This document shows positions 52,971 to 62,200 of a stretch of 64,000 nucleotides of DNA, in pieces. Numbering within the stretch: position 1 is the first letter of the stretch; each line of letters opens with the position of its first letter. Source of the stretch: Alkalispirochaeta americana (GTDB taxonomy: Bacteria > Spirochaetota > Spirochaetia > DSM-27196 > Alkalispirochaetaceae). The position numbers and the translations under genes were made by a program. The notes below the pieces were generated by a model that saw only the letters and a list, made by a program, of their open reading frames with translations, was not told the DNA's origin and did no database searches. Where the stretch lies: contig NZ_FTMS01000001.1 of the NCBI RefSeq assembly GCF_900156105.1, forward strand, positions 186,001-250,000, in the 5' to 3' direction.

Positions 52971-53008
52971 CTTCTTGTTCCTCCGTGGTTCTGTAGTGCG
53001 TTTTGTGT

Positions 53009-54766
53009 TTACTCACCGTCAGTGGTGATGTCGACTTTTTCCGATTTTGTGAAGAACGCTTTTCGCTGGTGGTAATAGCCCAAGGCAAACATTCCCTGAT
53101 CCTCAAGGCTGAGATGAGATGGAAAACGATCGATCCCATCTACTATTTCCTGAATAAGTTTTTCTTTGAACACCTTTGGTCCCTGCTCCAGCTTTGCCAG
53201 GTGGTGTTGATTCAATCTGAGCAGTTGAGAAAAAACCACTCCCGGTGTCGCCGAGGCGGCGCTGTAGAAGCGATCCTTGATCGTTGCATTTGTTCCGGGG
53301 ATCGCTTCCGCCTGTGCTTTTTCCAGTACCGCAAAAAGCCGTCCCAGGCGGTACGCCACGTTGGTGGCATGCTCGTTTAACACTTTTGTCACCTCCATCG
53401 GTTTTGATTGTATTCGTGCGTTTCTTGTCAGCACCGCTTTGATCAGTGCCGCCCGATAGTATCCGATTACGCCATCCGCCCTTATCCGATCAATTAGCGC
53501 CGCGAGGATGTATGAGGGGTAAGCCGCACCGGTGAGGACCGATCGGGTCATTGCTCCCGCGAGGGTCGGTTTGATGTTCTCACTCTTGTGCTGTGGGGCC
53601 GTCTCGATGAGCAGATGCCAGATCCCGGGAAATTCAAGCTCATTGTCGTATTCGCGGACGATCTCCAAGTCCCGGAAGTGCTGTCCCAGAACTTTGTCCA
53701 GCTCAGCTACCGTCCCGGAGTGCCAGAATCGCACCGCCAGACGGGATGCATTTGGGGCGAGGCCGAGGATATGGAAGCGGACCGACTCGTCGATATCTTC
53801 CGGCTGCTTGCCGCTTCGGATCGACTGCAAATAGGTTCCCACAGATGCTGCCGTTTCTGCTCCTGACAGATTGGTCTCACGCGGATCCATCACGAATCCA
53901 AGAAAATTCTCGACGGGAGTTGTTCGTTCCGCCCAGAAGACTGTGGTCGCATCACCGATCTGGATCTTCTGCCGTGACTCAAAGCGAAGCAGGTGGTTAA
54001 GTGCGGTGGTGTAGGCAAAGGCGGCGTCCGTTCCTACTGGCGCGTTGTAGCTTTGCTCCTTCCCGTACGACGTAAATGTATCCAGATTGAACGATACGAT
54101 CGCCGCGCCCATTGTCTGAGCGTCCCGGACACCTTTGATCTTGTTATGAAGTCGCGCGACCGTCGCCCTTTTCCCGGTGATCAGACAGGTCTGCTCCTGC
54201 AACGGTTCGTCGCCATCGCCACGATCGTTTGCTCCGGACGCCCAGGCGTTTATCCAGGTGTCCCGTACGAGAGGCCGCTCGTGAATGTAGCGCTGCTCGT
54301 CTACCAGTCGGAAGACAAGGTTCGTGCCGACGATCTCTAACCAGCTTTCAAGTGACGGTGCGTGTGCAGGGACCCATGCGTCGAGAAAGCGCAATGTAGC
54401 TCGCATTCCTTCATCGTCGATGCCGTCACCGATCTCGTGGTTCCATGCCCGGAAAGCCTCAAATGTTTTCTGGCTTCGCTCAGGTTTGCCCTTATCGTCT
54501 GCGCCGAGCACGTATCCGGTATTATCCCACAGGAAGTTTGCTGCGATGTTCACCGATTTTACGACTGCTTCAGGCACCATCATTGAGACGGGACGTGGCG
54601 TCTTCCGGGTTGTATCACGGATATCCTGTATCTGAACCAGATTTCCGTCATTATCGAGAACGAGTGCCCAGGAGATATTCTGCGGCGAGTATCCGGGTGG
54701 CGCAATGCCTGATCCGGGGTCGCCGTTTAAACGCTGGTAGTACGAGTACAACTCCTGCAAAATCAT
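53009..54766 (-). CDS. cas8c: Type I-C Cascade large subunit Cas8c (Csd1)
   Basis: The 585-residue protein recognises the PAM and recruits Cas3. Diagnostic features are [17 protein letters not shown] at the start, [56 protein letters not shown] and the C-terminal [19 protein letters not shown] with the closing YYHQRKAFF motif. In type I-C an internal start often yields a small Cas11-like subunit from the C-terminal part; a candidate cannot be fixed here by eye. AGGAGGTG precedes the ATG, and the start overlaps the cas5 stop by 4 bases. Confidence 0.95.
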   Translation of the reverse strand: MILQELYSYYQRLNGDPGSGIAPPGYSPQNISWALVLDNDGNLVQIQDIRDTTRKTPRPVSMMVPEAVVKSVNIAANFLWDNTGYVLGADDKGKPERSQKTFEAFRAWNHEIGDGIDDEGMRATLRFLDAWVPAHAPSLESWLEIVGTNLVFRLVDEQRYIHERPLVRDTWINAWASGANDRGDGDEPLQEQTCLITGKRATVARLHNKIKGVRDAQTMGAAIVSFNLDTFTSYGKEQSYNAPVGTDAAFAYTTALNHLLRFESRQKIQIGDATTVFWAERTTPVENFLGFVMDPRETNLSGAETAASVGTYLQSIRSGKQPEDIDESVRFHILGLAPNASRLAVRFWHSGTVAELDKVLGQHFRDLEIVREYDNELEFPGIWHLLIETAPQHKSENIKPTLAGAMTRSVLTGAAYPSYILAALIDRIRADGVIGYYRAALIKAVLTRNARIQSKPMEVTKVLNEHATNVAYRLGRLFAVLEKAQAEAIPGTNATIKDRFYSAASATPGVVFSQLLRLNQHHLAKLEQGPKVFKEKLIQEIVDGIDRFPSHLSLEDQGMFALGYYHQRKAFFTKSEKVDITTDGE

Positions 54767-55482
54767 GACAGCACCTCCTCGCTTTCAAACGGCGGGACGT
54801 GGAGGACGCCGTTATCCAGGCGAGCACGGAAAAACCGCGGCGTCATCTCGTTCTCAAAATCTATATCGTGCAACATCCAGCCCAGTTCGCGGGTCGCATC
54901 GCTGCCGGTCAACAGTGTTTGTGGTATTTCATCCTTATCGATCCACGAGAAATCCACGGGGAACTCTCGCGTCCCGAAGTACGGCTGGTGAAAGCACTGA
55001 CCCTGCTTTGCGCGACGGCTGAAGATCTCCAGATGTTTGGCGGGTTTGTCGTCGCTATGCTCGACCTCGCCCATCTCGTCCGGAGTCTTCGCTCGATCGG
55101 TCAGACGAAACGATGCTTCGATTACATAATCCACGTCTTTGAGAACGAGGGAGGCCCGCTGCTGTCGGTCCTCCTCGATAAATACCTCGACTGGTGATGT
55201 TCCGTCGCTCATCGCTCGCCGGACCGTGCCAATTGGTACCTTCACCCCGGCCGAGCCGGAAACACCCAGCTCGTTTCGTCGGATGTTGGTAAACCGGATT
55301 GGCGCGAGTACATGGATTCGTTCGACAACCCACCGGATCGCTGGTTTCCAGTAGATTGCCTCCAGGATTCCCCGCGCCGCAGATGGTGTCATTACGTCGT
55401 AACTCACCCGTTCCACTTTCATTTCGGGACGAGTAAAGCACGCATACCGTCCGCTGACACGGAGGGCTATACCGTATGCCAT
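54763..55482 (-). CDS. cas5: Type I-C pre-crRNA nuclease Cas5 (Cas5d/Csd5)
   Basis: The 239-residue RAMP protein processes pre-crRNA in type I-C, which has no Cas6, and caps the 5' handle. The start at 55482 ([30 protein letters not shown]) lies 5 bases after AAAGGAGGTG; the frame extends 10 codons upstream without a good site. Characteristic blocks are [26 protein letters not shown] and the C-terminal [18 protein letters not shown]. The catalytic set in Cas5d (Tyr, Lys, His) would include residues near KPAIRW and the conserved Tyr. It is translationally coupled to cas8c. Confidence 0.95.
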   Translation of the reverse strand: MAYGIALRVSGRYACFTRPEMKVERVSYDVMTPSAARGILEAIYWKPAIRWVVERIHVLAPIRFTNIRRNELGVSGSAGVKVPIGTVRRAMSDGTSPVEVFIEEDRQQRASLVLKDVDYVIEASFRLTDRAKTPDEMGEVEHSDDKPAKHLEIFSRRAKQGQCFHQPYFGTREFPVDFSWIDKDEIPQTLLTGSDATRELGWMLHDIDFENEMTPRFFRARLDNGVLHVPPFESEEVLS

Positions 55483-55498
55483 CCCTTCACCTCCTTTC

Positions 55499-57754
55499 TT
55501 ACCCCATGACAATTAGGTTTTCCGCCAAGTAAAACGACGGTACCGTCGGATTAAGTCCGAGACGATCGTCGTACGCTTCTTTCATGCCAAAGTCGGTCAT
55601 TACATACTGCTCCTCCCTGATTCGCTGTACGTATCCTGCCTGTAATAGCGTCGCCACCGCACGTGGTCTCAGTGAGACGGTGTACGGCTGAAGTCGACGG
55701 AGGATCGCCCCGGGGTAATCTGTTTTTTCCAGCGCCCGGCAAAGATTGCGGGCATGTTTATCGTTTGGTACGATGATCCCGATCTGCTCGTCAGCGATCA
55801 GGCGATACTTCCCTGATACAGTCTTGAAGGGGAAATCACCGCGAGTAGTACCAGTCCGGAAGTCGTCGAGGATTCGCTCCTTGTCGAGGCCTCCACTCTC
55901 ATCTTTGATCCAGTAGAGTTCCCGGAAGAACTCCCGCACCGTGCTGGATCGCAGAATTTTCGACTCACGCCCCCGGAGCACGAGTTCCGCGATTTGCGCG
56001 TTCTGCCGGAAGTATCCTGCTGGTAAGCCACCTTCAGGACGAAAGACATGAACTTTTCCGCGACCAGCCAGTTTACCCTCCCGATTACAACGCCCCGCCG
56101 CCTGCACGATTGAATCGATACCTGCAAGTGCCCGGTAAACGACGGGGAAATCCAGATCCACGCCTGCCTCCACCAGCTGGGTGCTGACAACGCGGCATGG
56201 TTTACGCTCTGCCAGGCAATCACGTATTTCGTCCAGAACGGCTCGACGGTGGGTCGGACACATCAGGGCGGAAAGGTGGAAGACATCGGCGCTTTCCGCA
56301 TCGAGCAGTTCCACCAGTTTGCGTGCGTGGCCGCGGGTGTTGACGATGCAGAGAACCTGTTCTTCCGTTGCGAGGCGGCTGGCAAGTTCTTTATCCTGTA
56401 CTTCACCGATCATCGTGGCATCCACCCGATCGAACACTCGTTCCAGTTCTTCCGGGTTGCTGACTATTTCCCGTACCTGTGGAAGTCCTCCTTGGAAGGA
56501 CTCGTTCGCGATTAACGCAGGCTGTGTGGCCGTGCAGAGAACGATAGTGGATCGGTATGTCTCGGATAATTCGCGAATCACTTCTATTGTTGGTTTCAGA
56601 AACGGCACGGGCAACATCTGAGCTTCATCCAGAATAACCACGCTGCGCGCCACATTATGCAATCGCCTCGTTCTGGATGACCGGTTGGAGAAGAAGGACT
56701 CGAAGAACTGTACGTTGGTCGTTACTATGATCGGGGGATCCCAGTTCTCGCACGCCAAACGGCGTCGTTCTTCCCGGTCTTCATCGACATCATCGCGATC
56801 CGGCACCAGGTTGGAATGGTGCTCCAGCACTACCTCGTCGCCGAAAACTGACCGGAATATCTGTGCTGTCTGTTCGATGATCGACGTATAGGGAATTACG
56901 TAAATTACCCGGCGCAAGTCATGCTGAACAGCGTGATCCAGGGCGAATGCGAGTGACGACAATGTCTTGCCTCCCCCGGTAGGTACCGAAAGCGAACGTA
57001 ATCCGGGAGCTTCCCGCGCAGCGCACCGGCACTCTGCCAGGATCTGTTGTCGCTGCCGGTTTACTACTGTCTCGGGAGCGTTTCCGACGAGCTTTATCAG
57101 GTGTTCATCGAGTTTCTTTTTCAGCATAATGATCGTAGGATACGTCCCGCGGGCATTGTGTCGGTCCGGATCCACGAAGGCTTCCGTATCGAGAAAATCC
57201 GCATCCACTAGGCATGAGAAAACCATGCGGGTAAAGAACGCTGCCTGAAATCCGAGTCTGCGTTGGTCAGGATTCGGTCCGGTGAACGGAACCGGTTCTA
57301 TCTCCGGCAGTTCGTCCGCGAGGAGTCCCGGACTCGGCTCACTTCGGTTAAGCCGACGCGACAAACATGACTCGTCGTCGCCGGAAGCGCCGTCGGGTAT
57401 TCCCGTATGGTGTCCCGCGACGCAGTACGCCAGGAGTTTGCCGGCACCGGGCGGTTGCACGATTTTTTCGATTGCGTACTTGGCTCCCGGCGTTGAATGA
57501 TCCGCGCGCTGTGCGTTTTCTCCTCGTATCAGGGCCCGGATTCTGCGCTGGTACTGTGAGAGACACTTCCCGTCGTCGTGAAGCAGACCGGCAACAACAC
57601 CCCAGTTGCGACAACCGAAAAGGTCTGCGAAGATGCCGGCTTGTTTGGCCACACCGTGCAGGTGTTCCTCCAGTGGCTGCAGTGCACCGTCATTACGACT
57701 GTGCCCGACGAGGAATGACGGATCGTCTATCCGCTTGTCTAAGGTTATCTCCAT
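55499..57754 (-). CDS. cas3: CRISPR-associated helicase/nuclease Cas3
   Basis: The 751-residue effector has an N-terminal HD nuclease ([41 protein letters not shown]) and a superfamily 2 helicase. Walker A is [19 protein letters not shown], the DEAH-like box is [10 protein letters not shown], and the last motifs are [10 protein letters not shown] and [11 protein letters not shown]. It unwinds and degrades targets marked by Cascade. It is the first cas gene, 16 bases before cas5, with an interrupted palindrome upstream. The SD (AAGAGAG) is weaker than those of the following genes. Confidence 0.96.
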   Translation of the reverse strand: MEITLDKRIDDPSFLVGHSRNDGALQPLEEHLHGVAKQAGIFADLFGCRNWGVVAGLLHDDGKCLSQYQRRIRALIRGENAQRADHSTPGAKYAIEKIVQPPGAGKLLAYCVAGHHTGIPDGASGDDESCLSRRLNRSEPSPGLLADELPEIEPVPFTGPNPDQRRLGFQAAFFTRMVFSCLVDADFLDTEAFVDPDRHNARGTYPTIIMLKKKLDEHLIKLVGNAPETVVNRQRQQILAECRCAAREAPGLRSLSVPTGGGKTLSSLAFALDHAVQHDLRRVIYVIPYTSIIEQTAQIFRSVFGDEVVLEHHSNLVPDRDDVDEDREERRRLACENWDPPIIVTTNVQFFESFFSNRSSRTRRLHNVARSVVILDEAQMLPVPFLKPTIEVIRELSETYRSTIVLCTATQPALIANESFQGGLPQVREIVSNPEELERVFDRVDATMIGEVQDKELASRLATEEQVLCIVNTRGHARKLVELLDAESADVFHLSALMCPTHRRAVLDEIRDCLAERKPCRVVSTQLVEAGVDLDFPVVYRALAGIDSIVQAAGRCNREGKLAGRGKVHVFRPEGGLPAGYFRQNAQIAELVLRGRESKILRSSTVREFFRELYWIKDESGGLDKERILDDFRTGTTRGDFPFKTVSGKYRLIADEQIGIIVPNDKHARNLCRALEKTDYPGAILRRLQPYTVSLRPRAVATLLQAGYVQRIREEQYVMTDFGMKEAYDDRLGLNPTVPSFYLAENLIVMG

Positions 57755-57810
57755 GTAAAACTCTCTTGTTGCCGATACTCAATTGTCATGACCCGTATTT
57801 TCCGGTATCA

Positions 57811-57831
57811 GTGTTGCAGGTGCGGCAACAC
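57811..57831. promoter_or_regulatory. Interrupted palindrome in the cas3 promoter region
   Basis: GTGTTGC (57811-57817) and GCAACAC (57825-57831) are perfect 7-bp arms with a 7-base spacer, one helical turn and a half in all. It lies 57 bases upstream of the cas3 start, between the WYL regulator gene and the cas operon. It has the size and symmetry of a dimer operator. The promoter itself is not obvious by eye. Confidence 0.5.
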
Positions 57832-57876
57832 AAATCGCGAATGTTTCTCCGGTACGTGGGTCGGTGACGTCAAAGG

Positions 57877-58950
57877 CTACACAAACGTTTCCTTTTCTCT
57901 CTTGCTCTTGCTCTCGCGGTAAACCCCCAATCCCCGCTCAAAATCCCGCCGATGCTCCTCCCGGAGCCACGAGGGCTCGATTACTTCAACATCGGGACCC
58001 CAACCCCTGATCCAGGGATACATCTCCCGCGGTTCCGCTACGGCACCGCTCCAAATCAATCCGCCATCCTGCTGCGGTTCCAATGTCTGGCTGCCGTGCC
58101 ACAGCGTTTCCGCGACGCGGTCCGCGACTGCCGGTCCGAAGCGAAGGACAACCTGCACGGGTGGGGCATCCCCAGCCCAGATACCCCATGCGTGCATCAG
58201 CCGGGAGGGAACCTTCTCCACGGGGATCGCTTTCAGGAGGCCCTCGTCCGGCTCCAGCAGGGTTATCTTGCGGATACGTTCTATCTTGAGCGTCCGGAAG
58301 CGGCCGGACGATGTGTGGTGCAGCGGGATGCCAGGTTTGCCGTCGGTCTGGTTGTTGGAGTCAAGGTCCCACGCCAGCAGGTGAACTGAACGTCCCTCAT
58401 GGTGTGGTTCCAGCGTAAGCGGAACGAGTCGATAGATACGATCCTCGCCGTGATTCCGGGAATAGTGCGTTACTTCTATCGGTCGGTATTCCGTGATCGC
58501 GATACCCAGTTGTTCCATGATGGCACGGTATCGCACCCCCGGTTGATGTCCCGAGCCGGAGGGGAAGCGCTCGATCTCCTCTGCTGTTTCCCGAATTCGG
58601 TCAGCAAGACGGATACTGACTCGACCCTGGGCGTCCGCCAGCTTGCGGAGTGCCGCTGAAGCGTGTGGAAAGGGAAATTTCATGACCCGCGCGAAGAGGC
58701 GAGCCGCCAGATGCAGGGCCTCCAGTTCAAACATTGTCAATCTGATCGTGGTGAGATATCCCTTTTTGTCCAGAAACAGGCGGCCGGAATCGGATTCCTG
58801 CAGGGGAAGCATTGACGTTAGCGACGTGACATCCCGGCCGATAGTACTGCGGTGGACTCCCAGCCGGCCGGCAATTTCCGAACGGGACAAGCCATCGGGG
58901 TGATCCAGCAGAAGGCGTTCAATCTGTTGCATCCGGTCAGATTTAGCCAC
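57877..58950 (-). CDS. WYL-domain transcriptional regulator of the CRISPR island
   Basis: The 357-residue protein has an N-terminal helix-turn-helix (DRMQQIERLLLDHPDGLSRSEIAGRLGVHRSTIGRDV), a central helical region and a WYL domain (ITEYRPIEVTHYSRNHGEDRIYRLVPLTLEPHHEGRSVHLLAWDLDSN). A C-terminal WCX extension follows (PPVQVVLRFGPAVADRV). I use the GTG at 58950 (VAKSDRMQQ) because it suits the family N-terminus; longer (ATG 59010) and shorter (ATG 58932) starts are possible and the ribosome site is poor in all. WYL proteins regulate some CRISPR and other defence loci, and it is next to the cas operon on the same strand. Confidence 0.85.
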   Translation of the reverse strand: MAKSDRMQQIERLLLDHPDGLSRSEIAGRLGVHRSTIGRDVTSLTSMLPLQESDSGRLFLDKKGYLTTIRLTMFELEALHLAARLFARVMKFPFPHASAALRKLADAQGRVSIRLADRIRETAEEIERFPSGSGHQPGVRYRAIMEQLGIAITEYRPIEVTHYSRNHGEDRIYRLVPLTLEPHHEGRSVHLLAWDLDSNNQTDGKPGIPLHHTSSGRFRTLKIERIRKITLLEPDEGLLKAIPVEKVPSRLMHAWGIWAGDAPPVQVVLRFGPAVADRVAETLWHGSQTLEPQQDGGLIWSGAVAEPREMYPWIRGWGPDVEVIEPSWLREEHRRDFERGLGVYRESKSKREKETFV

Positions 58951-59023
58951 CTCTATAGTTATACAATGAATTTTCGCTAAAATGGGAATGAATGTTCCGC
59001 TCATCGTCACGAAGGGGGGATGA

Positions 59024-59194
59024 GTTAGCGAATACGTTGATCTTTTTCTCTTCGGGCCATGTCAGACGGGTAAAATCACGCTCCTCCGGGAAACCTTTCC
59101 CCATGCGCTATGGCACGATCTTCTGGAGAGCGATATCTTTTTCAGGCTCAGTGAACTCCGCCCCGGGTCAGTTCGCATGACGGATAACACCTGA
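59024..59194 (+). pseudogene. Remnant of an AAA ATPase (DUF4143 family)
   Basis: The frame has no ATG and reads LFLFGPCQTGKITLLRETFPHALWHDLLESDIFFRLSELRPGSVR, then stops. This matches the Walker A region and next strand of DUF4143-type ATPases (FLFGPRQTGKTTLL...), with an altered loop (GPCQTGKIT). About 55 codons remain. It lies at the right edge of the CRISPR island. Confidence 0.7.
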
Positions 59195-59236
59195 ATTTCC
59201 ACGACCTCGATTACAGCTCTTCCCACCGCGCCGATC

Positions 59237-62200
59237 TCAATAGCGCAGCACCCCCTCCACCCCCGCCTGGATACCAAAAATGTGGAGGGCTCCCTCGTCG
59301 TATTCGGCGGTGTCGGTGTACCAGCCAAGATCGGCGTAGAGCCTGATCTCGCTGGAGGGGTTGATCACCAGGGTTGTGGAATGGCCCAGCTGGATCTCCC
59401 TGGTTTCGAGGTTGCCGTCGCGGCGTGTGGCCGAGGCGGTGAGCCGTTCCTGGTGCTCCAGGAAGGGTGACGTCTTCTGGCGTCGGAGAACGTCCAGAGG
59501 TGGATAGCTCTCCTGGCGCCACTGGTAGCCCAAAGTGGTGGAGGTTACGGTCTTGACCTCGTCGTTGCCTGTCACGGTGAGGGTGGTTACCAGCGAAGCC
59601 TCGCGGTGCGGTGCTATCAGCAGGGTCGTTTCCTGGAGCAGGGATGTCTCCCAGCGGGTGATCTCTCCCGGCACCGCTTCGATCAGGGAGAGGCTGAGGC
59701 GGTTGCGGAACTCGTCGCTCTCGTACCGCTCCGTCAGGGGGCGGCTTCCCCGGGACCCGAAGAGGTTTATCGCCCGGGCTGTGGCGGTGATCTGGTATGT
59801 GCGGGTATCGGTCCGGGTATCTCCTTCCCAGAGGGTGCGGCGCTGCAGGCTCCCCTCGGCCTCGGCGGGCAGGATCAGGTCCTGGAGGCGGGAGGCAAAA
59901 GAGCGGGTAAAGCCCAGGCCCGCCCGGGATTCGTAGCTGCGGTTCTCGCTGTTGCCCGAGAGGTCCTCCAGCCCCAGCGATTCCGGGGAGAGGAAGAGTT
60001 CCGCCAGGGGAGGGGCGCTCAGAATGACCGGTTCCCGGTGGAGCGCCCGGGCCCAGAGGGAGGCGTCCCGGGAGAGGGTGTCGCTCTCGACGCGCCGGGT
60101 GCTGCTGTAGGTGCGCTGGTACCGGGGGGTGATCCGCCAGAGTCGACGCCCCGGATCGGACTGCTCGTGGGGGATCGTCAGGTCCAGGAAGGCTTCCTGG
60201 CGTTGGGTCCCCGCTGTGGCGCTTCTGTTGCGCCAGCTGCCGCCGCTCTTCAGGGATGCTCCGTGGAGGAAAGCTCCGTGCCAGGACCCCTCGCCCGTCA
60301 CCGAGGCCCGCCGTTCCTGGCGGGACGTTTCGCCCGAGGGTCCCTGGGAAAGGACGAACCGTCCTGTTTCCTGCCAGGACTCGCTGTAGTCTCCGCTCGA
60401 GAGCCTCCGGTCCAGGTCGGTCAGTTCGGCTGTGCCCTCCAGGGTGAGGTCCCAGGTTTCTCCCGAGGGGAGGGCCGCCCTGGTCTTCCAGTTCAGGAGG
60501 GTTTCCCGGTCGTCGCTGCGGTGAAGGTGGGAGAGGCGGTACCGTCCCAGGCGCGGGTCTCCCAGGGAGAGGGCGAGCCGTCGCTCTGCCAGGGGGCTGC
60601 GGGAGTCAAAATCCCGGTAGAACTCCTCTTCCAGGGTGAGTTCCCCCTCGCCGGGGGGAATCAGGGGGATCACCAGGTGGTGTCCCGCAGCGCCGGTGGT
60701 GCCGTAGCCCTCCTCACCCCGCAAGGCCAGCTCGCCCGAAACCCGGAATCGCTCCTGGCGATAGCTCGCCCGGCTGGTGGTGTCGAGGGTGCTCACCGAG
60801 GAGTCGCTCTCGCTGCCCCGGAACCCCTCGGTGTGAGCCCGCATTCCCTGCTCCAGGGTGAGGGTTCCCGGCCCCAGGGGGATGGTCCAGGCCGCATCCA
60901 GCCGCCCGGCGAAGGCGCTTCCCGCCCGGGGGTCCCGGGCGTGGAGTTCGTCGAAGTACAAGGCGCCCTCCGGGGATACCCCCACAAGGGTGATCTCTCC
61001 CAGGTGCAGCAGGGCCTGGCGGTCCCGGGGCAGCCGGGCTCTCTCGATCGTTCCGGACCAGCCCGAGACGGCCACAGACCCCGAGGAGAGATTCAGGGTG
61101 ATCTCCCTCCAGGGGTCTTCCCCGGTTTTTCCCTGCAGGGCCTCGGCAGGGAGGGTTATGGTCAGGGTCTCCCGGAGGGGAGCTCCCCGATAGGGGGCCA
61201 GGGTCAGCTCCACCCGGGCCTCCGGGGGGGGATCGTCCGGATCGGTGTCCAGGTAGGCGTAGAAGACCAGGGTATCGTAGTGGTTCACCGAGAAATCGGG
61301 CAGGGGGAACTCGGCCCGCACCGGCGAGGGCTCCGACGATGAATCTTCCTCCCAGGATATCTTCAGAACGGGCTGGTCCCTGTCGTCGGGGTTGAACCGG
61401 CTCCGCACGGGGCCAAAGCGGGAACGCAGAGAGGGGGTGGCCGGGTCATCCTGCACTGCAGCCAGGGCGTTCCGGTCCCGTCCCGAGGTGATCGTGGCGT
61501 TGCCCCGCCGGTCCAGCTCCACCTCGCCGATCAGGAGCCGGCCCGAGAGGCCCGAGTTGCCCGGGTTTGTCACGAGGAAGCGCACGCCCCGAAGATCGGC
61601 CAGCCGCTCGGCCTCCTGGGGGGTGAGGGTCACGGTATGGCGCTGCCAGCCCGGGGCGGGGTCCAGCGATTCCGCCCCGGCACCTCCGGGGAGGGAGAGG
61701 ATTCCCTGGGGAACCTCCTCCAGCAACACCCCGTCCCGGCGCGGGTCCTCGCGGTGGGGCGCCGTGAGCCCCGGGGCGTCCTGGCCTGCCCGGCGGAGCG
61801 ATCCCGCCAGGGGGCCCTCGGGAAAGATAAAGGGAAAGGTCGGGTCCAGGGCGCTGCGTCCCGTGGCGGCCGTGCCGTCCCCGTCCAGGTCCTCTCCCAG
61901 GGCACCCAGGTGTATGTCCAGGCGGGGGTGGTCGGTCTGATTCTCGTCGGCCGGAAGATACCGGTAGGTCACCGTCACCTGCCGGGTATCGCGCAGGTCC
62001 GCCGGTGAGGCCGGGGCCCGCAGAAGGGCTCCCACCCACTGGTCATCCGCCAGGTCCTGCCATTCCAGGACGCCCACCGTGCCGGTGTAGGCGCTGTCGG
62101 TGCTGCGGGCCAGGTAGGGCCCCAGGCGCGCGCCTTCCCGGTCGGGATCGGCCTCCCGGGAGGTCTGGTAGGGCTGAAGAGAGGTGGACCCGAAGGTTCC

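Noticed and set aside
59606-61342. Long plus-strand frame opposite the SprA-like gene
   Set aside because: It is Gly/Pro/Arg-rich with no domains, as expected from the antisense of a GC-rich gene.
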